Below are positions 57,307 to 64,000 of a stretch of DNA of 64,000 nt, piece by piece. The position numbers and the translations under genes were made by a program. The first letter of the stretch is position 1. Each line of letters starts with the position of its first letter. The notes under the pieces are model-generated. The model was given only the letters and a program-made list of their open reading frames with translations, did no database searches and had not been told where the DNA came from. The stretch lies in NCBI GenBank assembly GCA_041398905.1, contig JAWKTV010000010.1, positions 159,227-223,226 of the forward strand, read 5' to 3'. Source of the DNA: JAWKTV01 sp041398905. GTDB lineage: Bacteria; Planctomycetota; Planctomycetia; Planctomycetales; Planctomycetaceae.

Positions 57307-57430
57307 GGACATGTCGTGTGTGGTTGCTGGTTCGGTCGCGGTTCAACAACTTCGCGTCTCTCGTGCCTCTGCGTCTTTGAGTTGAACCTTCCCACACCCA
57401 ACGTTTCAGCGACTGCACACGGACATGTCC
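57307..57430. repeat. Nested inverted-repeat element in an intergenic region
   Basis: Outer arms GGACATGTCGTGTG (57307-57320) and CACACGGACATGTCC (57416-57430), one base different; inner arms GGTTCAAC (57340-57347) and GTTGAACC (57381-57388). The inner part reads as short units ending in GCGTCT. The 340 bases between 57208 and 57546 hold nothing else. It resembles non-coding palindromic repeats (REP/MITE-like) scattered in other genomes; copy number here is unknown. Confidence 0.5.
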
Positions 57431-57546
57431 GCCGTCGCGAGGCACACTTGCCACGCTGCTGCGCGCAGGCGAGACTGACCAGTCTTAATCACGATGCTGG
57501 ACGCGAATGAGCGGCCGGATCGCGACCGGCCCCCTGCGACGATGCC

Positions 57547-59025
57547 ATGAAGAAGTTCAACACCGTGCTCGTCTGGCTGCTTCTGCTCGGCGTTGTCGTG
57601 TTCGTGATGTACGTCGGCAACGATGACCCGCAAGCAACCGTCCGCTTCGAGGACTTCCTCCAGTACGTCGACGCCGGCATGGTCCGCTCGGCCAACATCT
57701 GGAACGACGAAATCACCTTCACGCTGACCGATCGCACCACGCTCCGCGCGCTTGGCCGTGTCGACGACGACACCTACACCGCGCTGTACGAAGCCGATGT
57801 CAACGTCACCAGCGGAGAACCCGCAACGCTCCCCTGGACGACCATCATCTTCGTCGGCCTGCTGATCTTCTTCGTGCTGCTGTTCTTCAGGATGTTTGTC
57901 AAAGGAGCCGGCGGAGCGGGCAACATCATGGAGCTGCGGAACAGCCGGCACCAGTTGATCGCGGGGGAGAACGTTGGCGTCACCTTTGACGACGTCGGTG
58001 GCTGCGAGGAAGCCAAGGCAGTCTTGGAAGACCTGATCGACTTCCTCGACAACCCCACCCCCTGGACCACCGCTGGCGCCCGCTTGCCGCGCGGGTTGCT
58101 GCTGGAAGGCCCCCCCGGCTGTGGCAAGACGCTGCTCGCCCGCGCGGTCGCCGGGGAGACGAGCGCGAAGTTTGTCCTCGTCTCCGCGTCCGAGTTCGTC
58201 GAGATGTTCGTCGGAGTCGGCGCGGCGCGCGTGAGAGACCTGTTCGAGTCGGCGGCCAAGGTCGCCCCCGCGGTCATCTTCATCGACGAACTCGACGCCA
58301 TCGGCCGTCGCCGCGGGTCGGGAATCGGGGCGGGCCACGACGAACGTGAACAGACCCTCAACCAGATCCTCGTCTGCCTCGACGGCTTCCAGCCTCGCGA
58401 CCGCGTCGTCGTGATCGCCGCGACGAACCGCTCGGACGTGCTCGACCCCGCGCTGCTCAGGCCCGGCCGGTTCGATCGACGCGTGCGCGTACCCGCGCTC
58501 TCGGAGTCGGCCCGCGTGCAGGTGCTGAACATTCACACGCAAGGTAAGCCACTGGAGCCGGATGTCGACCTCCGCGAGGTCGCCCGACAGGCGGAAGGAT
58601 TCAACGGTGCTCAACTGGAAAACCTCGCCAACGAGGCCGCCCTCGCCGCAATTCGTCGGGCACGAATCGAGCAAGCCGGCGATGCGAAGCTGTCGCAAGC
58701 CGACCTGCTCGGAGCGCTCCAGGTCACCCGCCAGCACGAGAGCCGGTTCGATCAGGTCGACGCCGTGCTGATTGAATCCGCGACGCAGCTCTCCGAGCCG
58801 ACCGGCACCGCCCGCGTGCGACTGACGCTGAAGGACTCCGAACCAGTCGAAGGCGAGATCGTGTGGGCCGACGCCGCGTTCCTGAAGATTCACTGCTTCA
58901 AAGAACAGGGAACGCTCCTGATCCCCAAACAGCAGGTGCTCAGCGTCACGACCCTCGCGGGAACGTCAGCCGCCGCGGAGTTGTCGACGGATCAGTGGGC
59001 CCGCCATCAGCCTGGACTTCTCTAG
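57547..59025 (+). CDS. FtsH-like membrane AAA+ ATPase without protease domain, Sm-like C-terminus
   Basis: 492 residues. TM at about 7-23 and 98-114 enclosing a small periplasmic FtsH-ext-like domain (RFEDFLQYVDAGMVRSANIW). AAA+ module: FDDVGGCEEAKAVLEDLIDF, Walker A GPPGCGKT at 188-195, pore loop FVEMFVGVGAARVRDLF, Walker B VIFIDELDAI at 243-252, second region ATNRSDVLDPALLRPGRFDR. The AAA lid ends near 400. The usual M41 zinc protease (HEXXH) is absent and cannot lie downstream, where only 115 bases remain. Residues 419-473 (VRLTLKDSEPVEGEIVWADA, AFLKIHCF, LLIPKQQVLSVTTL) look like an Sm/Hfq fold. Possibly a remodelling ATPase rather than a protease. Confidence 0.82.
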   Translation: MKKFNTVLVWLLLLGVVVFVMYVGNDDPQATVRFEDFLQYVDAGMVRSANIWNDEITFTLTDRTTLRALGRVDDDTYTALYEADVNVTSGEPATLPWTTIIFVGLLIFFVLLFFRMFVKGAGGAGNIMELRNSRHQLIAGENVGVTFDDVGGCEEAKAVLEDLIDFLDNPTPWTTAGARLPRGLLLEGPPGCGKTLLARAVAGETSAKFVLVSASEFVEMFVGVGAARVRDLFESAAKVAPAVIFIDELDAIGRRRGSGIGAGHDEREQTLNQILVCLDGFQPRDRVVVIAATNRSDVLDPALLRPGRFDRRVRVPALSESARVQVLNIHTQGKPLEPDVDLREVARQAEGFNGAQLENLANEAALAAIRRARIEQAGDAKLSQADLLGALQVTRQHESRFDQVDAVLIESATQLSEPTGTARVRLTLKDSEPVEGEIVWADAAFLKIHCFKEQGTLLIPKQQVLSVTTLAGTSAAAELSTDQWARHQPGLL

Positions 59026-59140
59026 TCGCTGTTCGCCCCGCGAGCAGCGGTGCTATGGCAACGGCGGGCGAGCGTCACCCAAGCCGGCGGCCCCAGTCTC
59101 CGCGAAGCGACACCTTCGCTCAAGGGCCTACAATCACCGC

Positions 59141-59862
59141 ATGAACGATCTCTTCGGCGACGCCATGACCTTGCGGGTGATCTTGTGGATCATTCTCGTG
59201 CTTTCGCTCACCGTGCATGAGTGGGCACGCCTTCAAGCGCGCTTGCTGCTCGGCGACGACACGGCGAAGCAAATGGGCCGGGTGACGCTGAATCCCATCG
59301 CTCACATTGATCCTGACGCTGTTACCGCTGCTGGGAGTTCCGTTTGGCTGGGCGAAGCCGGTGCCGGTCAATCCGCTCCGGTTCCGTCGTGAAGTCAACA
59401 CGCAATTCGGCATGCCCTCACCGCCGCCGCTGGTCCTGCGTCGAACCTGGTCCTGTTGCTCCTGCTGACACTGACGACCGCAGTCGTGTCACGGTTCGGC
59501 GATCCAGGGTGGTTCGCTCCGGGCGGTCCTGCGGGTCTGTTGTACTACGCGATGATGCTCAACCTGCTGCTCGCGCTGTTCAACCTGCTGCCGATCTATC
59601 CGCTCGATGGCGGCCGCATCGTCGATGCCCTGGTGCCAACACAACTGCGTCCCGCCCACGCGCTGTGCCGCATCAGCCCGATCCTGCTGATCGCCGTCAT
59701 CCTGCTGCCGCGGCTTCACCAACATCGATCTGTTCGGATACCCGATGCAGTGGGCCGGGGAGTTGTTCACGGTGGCTCCGGGATTTCGGAGTCGATGGAA
59801 AGTGAGCCCCGCCGGTCGGCATGCCGGAATCGATTCGGCCCGGCGGTCCGATACTTTGCTGA
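59141..59862 (+). CDS. M50-family membrane metalloprotease, several frameshifts
   Basis: Site-2-protease-like. Corrected reading starts MNDLFGDAMTLRVILWIILV then LSLTVHEWAH, GDDTAKQMGRVTLNPIAHID, LLPLLGVPFGWAKPVPVNPL, AGPASNLVLLLLLTLTT, and the third metal motif YPLDGGRIVDALVP. As sequenced, the HEXXH box reads HEWAR because bases are missing near 59234; further shifts occur near 59317, 59414 and 59713. The end at 59862 is tentative. Starts 115 bases after the FtsH-like ATPase in the same direction, so the two may be co-transcribed. Confidence 0.7.
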
Positions 59863-59874
59863 CGGCCAAAGAGA

Positions 59875-59906
59875 GCGACCCGGAAGCCGAGGGGCGTCCG
59901 GGTCGC
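59875..59906. terminator. Hairpin between convergent genes
   Basis: GCGACCCGGA (59875-59884) pairs with TCCGGGTCGC (59897-59906). It lies between the M50 gene and the end of the leftward sulfhydrylase gene and could stop both; a TCTCTTT tail follows on the - strand. Confidence 0.65.
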
Positions 59907-59939
59907 GTGGTCAGGCGGAGTCGGTCGTTCGCGGGCCGA

Positions 59940-61237
59940 TCAGATCTGGGCGAGGGCTCCAGGTCGGCGATGATGTCGGCCTTGTCCTCGGTGCCGACGC
60001 TCAGGCGGACGAAGTCGGGGGTTACGCCGGTCGCCTGCTGCTCCTCCAGCGTGAGTTGCTGGTGAGTGGTGCTCGACGGGTGGATGATGAGCGACTTGCT
60101 GTCGCCAATGTTGGCGAGGTGCGAGAACAGCTTGACGGCATTGATGATCTTGATGCCGTTCGCCCGCTGCTGCTCGGGCGTGTCACCCGCAACGCCGAAG
60201 CCGAACACCGCACCGCAGCCGCGGGGCAGGTACTTCTGCCCCAGCTTGTGGCAGGGGTGCGACTCGAGCCCCGCGTAGTTGACCCACGACACCTTGGGAT
60301 GGCCTTCCAGAAACTTCGCGACGGCGAGGGCGTTCTCGCAGTGGCGTTCCATCCGCAGGTGCAGCGTTTCCAGCCCTTGCAGGAACAGGAAGGCGTTGAA
60401 CGGGCTCATCGCTGGCCCGATGTCGCGGAGCATCTGCGTGCGGACCTTGAGGATGTAGCTGAGATTCATCCCGCCAAAGGTCTGGTGAAAGTTGAGGCCG
60501 TGGTAGGAGGGGTCCGGCTCGCTCAGTTCGGGGAACTTGCCGTTGTCCCAGGGGAAGCCCCCCTTCTCGATGATAATGCCGCCGATCGATGTGCCGTGCC
60601 CGCCGATGAACTTTGTGCACGACTCAATAATGATGTCCGCCCCGTGATCGAACGGCCGGCAGAGGTAGGGCGTCGCCATCGTGTTGTCGACGATCAGCGG
60701 GATCCCCGCCTCGTGGGCGATGGCGGCGATCGCCTCGAAATCGGGGATGTCACAGCGGGGATTGCCGATCGACTCGACGTACAGACAGCGGGTGTTCTCG
60801 TCGATCGCCGCTTTAAAGTTCTCCGGGTTGCTCTGATCGACGAACCGGCCTTCAATGCCGAGCTTGGGCAGCGTGTAGTGGAACAGGTTGTAGGTGCCGC
60901 CATACAGGCTGGCCGACGACACGATGTTCTGCCCGGCTCCCGCGATGGTGAGAATCGCGAGCGTCTCGGCCGCCTGACCGGACGCCACCGCGAGTCCGCC
61001 GCTCCCCCCTTCCAGCAGCGTCAGCCGCTTTTCGAGGACATCGCAGGTCGGGTTCATGATTCGGCTGTAGATGTTGCCGAACTCCTGCAGTCCAAACAGC
61101 CGACCAGCGTGGTCGGTGTCGTTAAAGACGAACGACGTCGACTGATAGATCGGGACTGCACGGGCGTTGGTGGCGGGGTCGGGAAGCTGTCCGCCGTGCA
61201 GGCAAAGCGTGCCGGGCTGCAAATTGGGTTCGCTCAT
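59940..61237 (-). CDS. metY: O-acetylhomoserine sulfhydrylase-type PLP enzyme, one frameshift at the end
   Basis: About 432 residues. Cys/Met-metabolism PLP family; makes homocysteine from O-acetylhomoserine and sulfide. Signature: TLCLHGGQLPDPATNARAVP, FGNIYSRIMNPTCDVLEKRL, SGQAAETLAILTIAGAGQNI, the PLP Lys K209 in ESCTKFIGGHGTSIGG, and VRLSVGTEDKADIIADLE. A missing base near 59957 removes the normal end LEALAQI-stop; as sequenced the frame runs on. Start ATG 61237; a longer in-frame start at 61258 exists. Confidence 0.9.
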
Positions 61238-61453
61238 GATGCGGTGTCTCTCGGTCAAAAGTGTGTGCGTCGTCCGCGAAGTCAGTGACGAAAGTGGCTC
61301 GCCATCGTACCGGCGGGTTCACGCGGTCGCAATTTTGCGAAGCCGTGGCCGCTGCGTCGTGTGGCGGAGGCGCGCCGCAGGAAGCCCCCGACAGGAGCGA
61401 AAGCGACATCGAAGGCTTCCGCCGAAAGCCCGAGGTCAGGACTCATTTCGCCG

Positions 61454-61723
61454 CTACAGCTTCCCGTTCTGCAAATCCTGCACGACGGCTGCAAGAATCG
61501 CCGGGTCACGCTTCTCCATGATGTGCTGGATCCGAGAGGCCGGAATCTCAAGCCGAGTCATCGCCTCTTCGGCCGACTTCCACAGCTTGGCCTGCTGCTT
61601 CGCGCCGGTCGCGAGATACAGGCTGGTGACCAGTTCACCCAGCCGCTGCTGATCGATCGACTCCCGATTCTCGTAGAACCGCGAGATGATCTTCTGCTGA
61701 TGTCGCGTGTACTCTTTAGCCAT
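61454..61723 (-). CDS. Small conserved hypothetical protein
   Basis: 89 residues, all helical: MAKEYTRHQQKIISRFYENR, ESIDQQRLGELVTSLYLATG, AKQQAKLWKSAEEAMTRLEI then MEKRDPAILAAVVQDLQNGK. Planctomycete genomes carry proteins of this style, but I cannot name a function. ATG 61723 gives a compact protein; the longer frame upstream has no conserved pattern. It lies between metY and tatC, all leftward. Confidence 0.65.
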   Translation of the reverse strand: MAKEYTRHQQKIISRFYENRESIDQQRLGELVTSLYLATGAKQQAKLWKSAEEAMTRLEIPASRIQHIMEKRDPAILAAVVQDLQNGKL

Positions 61724-61850
61724 CTGAACTGATTGGAAATGAGTATTGATTGGCGGTTTGCGAACCAAAGCCCCGCCTTGGCATGGCCAGGTCCCGCATG
61801 ACGATCGCCCCGGCAACACCAACGCCAGGACGGGCGGACGACACACGTCC

Positions 61851-62936
61851 CTAAACAGGCCCCGCCTCGAACGGGTTCTCCGCCGGGGTGAGCTGGCACA
61901 GCCAGATGCCCATCTCGTACAGGAAGATCAGTGGGAACATCATCAGCAACATGCTCATCGGGTCGGCGGGTGTCAAAAACATCGACAACGCCGCGATCAC
62001 CAGAATCGACATTCGACGCTTCTCACGATAGCTCGCCACCGAAAAGATCGACAACGCCTGCAGAAACCGCATCACCAATGGCAACTGGAAGCTGACCCCG
62101 AACATCAACGGCAGCATCACCGCGAAGCTGACCCACTCCGACAGTCGAATCTGCGGCGTCAAACCCATCCACAGGTTGAAGCTCAGCAGAAAGTCGAGCA
62201 CATACGGGAACACCAGCTTGAAGCAGAACACGAACCCGATCAGGAACAGCGTCAAGCTGAGAATGCCGTACAGATACACGAACTTCCGCTCATGCTTGTA
62301 CAGCCCGGCGGCGACGAACATCCAGATCTGGTAGAAGACCCACGGACTCGACAGCACCAGCCCGGCGATCATCGACACCTTGATGTACGTCATGAACGCC
62401 TCCTGCACGTTCAGCGTCACCGGACGGTGTACCTCCTCCGTCGTCGTCTTCCACTTCGTGAACTCCGGCGAACGCAGCTTCAGCGGCAGCATCTTGCCCC
62501 GCACACCCTCCGGCGGCTTCGGGTAGTCTTCCGGCGACAGGGCATGCAACCCCTCGGCCAGCGCGAGCGCGTCGATCTCGACATCGATCGCCGCTTTGTC
62601 GATACGCCCTTCCTCATCCAGAATCGGCTCCGGTTCCGGCGGCGCCTCCGGAGTGCTGCCGAACCCGAACTGACCCTTCGTCCACTCCCAGAACGAAGGC
62701 GACTCCTCGTCCGTCGTTAGATCGTCCGTCACGGCGAGCTGGTCGCCGTACTTCGCGAGGGCCGCGTCGATCGGCTGACGCATCAACGCCACTAGTTCCC
62801 GCCCGTACAACAGGCTGATGCCCACCGCCAGCGCGATCCCCAGAATCGCTTTCCAGACATGCACCCGCAGCACTTCGAGGTGATCCCCGAAGCTCATCGT
62901 GCCGTCATCAAACAGGTCTTGTGATCCGATCGCCAT
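61851..62936 (-). CDS. tatC: Sec-independent protein translocase TatC, with a large insertion
   Basis: 361 residues against about 250 for a typical TatC. MSFGDHLEVLRVHVWKAILG is the conserved N-terminal motif (HLEVLR). TM1 is followed not by TM2 but by about 120 residues rich in Asp, Glu and Pro (DDLTTDEESPSFWEWTKGQF and following) that should face the periplasm. The rest is normal: PVTLNVQEAFMTYIKVSMIA, GLVLSSPWVFYQIWMFVAAG LYKHERK, FGVSFQLPLVMRFLQ and ALSMFLTPADPMSMLLMMFP. The insertion sits in periplasmic loop 1. ATG 62936 is chosen; no tatA in the window. Confidence 0.93.
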   Translation of the reverse strand: MAIGSQDLFDDGTMSFGDHLEVLRVHVWKAILGIALAVGISLLYGRELVALMRQPIDAALAKYGDQLAVTDDLTTDEESPSFWEWTKGQFGFGSTPEAPPEPEPILDEEGRIDKAAIDVEIDALALAEGLHALSPEDYPKPPEGVRGKMLPLKLRSPEFTKWKTTTEEVHRPVTLNVQEAFMTYIKVSMIAGLVLSSPWVFYQIWMFVAAGLYKHERKFVYLYGILSLTLFLIGFVFCFKLVFPYVLDFLLSFNLWMGLTPQIRLSEWVSFAVMLPLMFGVSFQLPLVMRFLQALSIFSVASYREKRRMSILVIAALSMFLTPADPMSMLLMMFPLIFLYEMGIWLCQLTPAENPFEAGPV

Positions 62937-63467
62937 GCTGTCGTCCCGTGCCCCGAACGCCTCTGTACCTCGGCCTGGCCGCAGTGCCTGCTGCACCGGA
63001 GACCGTTTAGACAACCCGGAACCACGTCTGTCAATCGAGTTCCGCCACCTGCCGACCGGTCACGCGAGTCCACGGCATGGGTCGCAATCACGACCCGTGA
63101 ACCGGCGGAGACAGGCAGAACCAGCTACCAGATCGGGGCAGTACCCGCGACACCCCTGCCGCCCATCCTGGCATCGACTGCGACCGATACGACAGCGGCC
63201 CCGCCGCTGCGGAACTTCGTCCGGGAAGCACAGCCGCCCCGTTTGTCCGCGAAGCAGCAGACCGGCCGGGCAACTGGACCCCACTATAACGCAGTCCACC
63301 GTCGGAACGCAAAACCGGACATCCCACCCTGCCCTCGCCTTCGCGAGTGCTGCCCCCCTCAAGTTTCGGCCTCAAAAAACCGATCACCCCGAGTTGCCCC
63401 CCGCTACGCGGCTTGTTACTATGCCGTGCTTGCCTCTGAATACCGTAGAATGCCGAGTGATCAGGCC
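62937..63467. other. Divergent intergenic region between tatC and rpmE2
   Basis: About 530 bases with no supported gene on either strand. It should hold both promoters. TAGAAT at about 63446 is a candidate -10 for rpmE2. Confidence 0.4.
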
Positions 63468-63725
63468 ATGAAAGCGAACCATCCCGACTACCACCCGGTC
63501 GTCTTCTTCGACCGCGCCGCCGATTTCAAGTTCCTCACCCGCTCCACGCTGACGTCCAAAGAGACGATCAAGTGGGAAGACGGCCAGGAATACCCGCTGA
63601 TCGCCGTCGACATCAGCTCGGCCTCGCACCCGTTCTACACCGGCAAGATGAAGTACATCAACTCCGCCGGCCGCGTCGAGAAGTTCCAGAAGAAGTACAA
63701 GTGGGGCAAGAAGGACGAGGCGTAA
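63468..63725 (+). CDS. rpmE2: 50S ribosomal protein L31 type B
   Basis: 85 residues: MKANHPDYHPVVFFDRAADF, KFLTRSTLTSKETIKWEDGQ, EYPLIAVDISSASHPFYTGK, INSAGRVEKFQKKYKWGKKD. This is the type B form without the zinc-binding cysteines. ATG 63468 is clear; the open frame extends upstream without conserved sequence. Followed by a terminator. Confidence 0.96.
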   Translation: MKANHPDYHPVVFFDRAADFKFLTRSTLTSKETIKWEDGQEYPLIAVDISSASHPFYTGKMKYINSAGRVEKFQKKYKWGKKDEA

Positions 63726-63790
63726 CCTCTCCTCCCGGCTTCGCGGCGTCCTCTTCGGCCGCGGCGAGATCGCGTAGACCCTGAAATCAC

Positions 63791-63829
63791 CACCCCGGCC
63801 ATCGCCCCCAGCGATGCCCGGGGTGTTTT
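63791..63829 (+). terminator. Terminator of rpmE2
   Basis: CACCCCGG (63791-63798) pairs with CCGGGGTG (63818-63825), with an inner CATCGC/GCGATG pair, followed by TTTT. Confidence 0.88.
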
Positions 63830-63962
63830 GCTGCGCGCGGGTGAATGCAGTCCGATGCGACTTTCGTGCGTTAGAAATCCTTTGCTACCATCCGATCCAT
63901 CAACGCCGAGCGGTTAGGCCGGTAACTCGTTCCCATCACTTGCGACACGACGACCGAGCACA

Positions 63963-64000
63963 TGGATGAGTTGCAGCGGGCCATCTCCACGTTTGGTGCG
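63963..64000 (+). CDS. Start of an unidentified gene, cut by the window edge
   Basis: ATG at 63963 opens MDELQRAISTFGA and runs off the window. Too short to assign. A release factor gene often follows rpmE, but this start does not look like one. Confidence 0.3.

Noticed and set aside
59489..61258. The sulfhydrylase frame read through to 59489 as a 589-residue protein
   Set aside because: The extra 150 residues are low complexity; one missing base near 59957 explains the lost stop.

Overview
The window looks like a chromosomal segment of a high-GC planctomycete (order Planctomycetales). The evidence is a DUF1559 type II pseudopilin, planctomycete-style sulfatases and SGNH hydrolases, a large secretin-N/LTXXQ-type protein next to a GspE ATPase, a PP2C phosphatase, an FHA protein, small planctomycete lipoproteins and an unusually long TatC. 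I saw no rRNA, tRNA or CRISPR array.

Layout. 0-2.4 kb: host genes gcvPA and a PP2C phosphatase. 2.64-16.98 kb: an integrated element of about 14.3 kb. It is bounded by a 21-bp direct repeat, with a tyrosine integrase at its right end, an excisionase-like HTH gene, a leftward replication module (G40P-type loader-like protein plus initiator), iteron-like repeats and no visible capsid or tail genes. Its cargo is a low-GC pair of + strand genes next to attL, a leftward HD-hydrolase/HNH operon, and a surface-glycan cassette (two glycosyltransferases, a methyltransferase, a sulfotransferase). The repeat lies in the 3' half of what looks like a small RNA gene with its own promoter and two C-rich hairpin loops; the element brings a replacement terminator. 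17-26 kb: beta-CASP nuclease, DUF1559 protein, squalene-cyclase-fold protein, moaC, FHA protein, membrane protein and SGNH hydrolase. 26-34 kb: ribosomal protein S1, secretin-N-domain protein and GspE ATPase. 34-39.3 kb (leftward): lipoprotein, rpoN, recR, ybaB, dnaX. 39.3-45.2 kb: a relic of a beta-barrel gene, MFS transporter, SGNH hydrolase, lysA, fabH. 45.2-51.7 kb: a lipoprotein with five internal repeats, then flagellar export gate genes (fused fliO-fliP, fliQ, fliR, short flhB). 52-59.9 kb: sulfatase, VWA membrane protein, serine hydrolase, an FtsH-like ATPase without its protease domain but with an Sm-like tail, and an M50 protease. 59.9-64 kb: an O-acetylhomoserine-sulfhydrylase-type enzyme, a small conserved protein, TatC, L31 type B and the first codons of another gene.

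A caution that affects reading: many genes are broken by single-base length changes in G/C runs, nearly all of them deletions. They cluster in the integrated element but also hit conserved housekeeping-type genes (gspE has a mutually compensating pair). This pattern fits uncorrected homopolymer errors in the sequence better than mass pseudogenisation, so broken genes are annotated as reconstructed products with the shift positions stated.

The most unusual items are the integrative element targeting a candidate C-rich-loop sRNA gene, the attL-proximal cargo pair that could be a defence module, the protease-less FtsH-like ATPase with an Sm/Hfq-like C-terminus, and the five-repeat lipoprotein.
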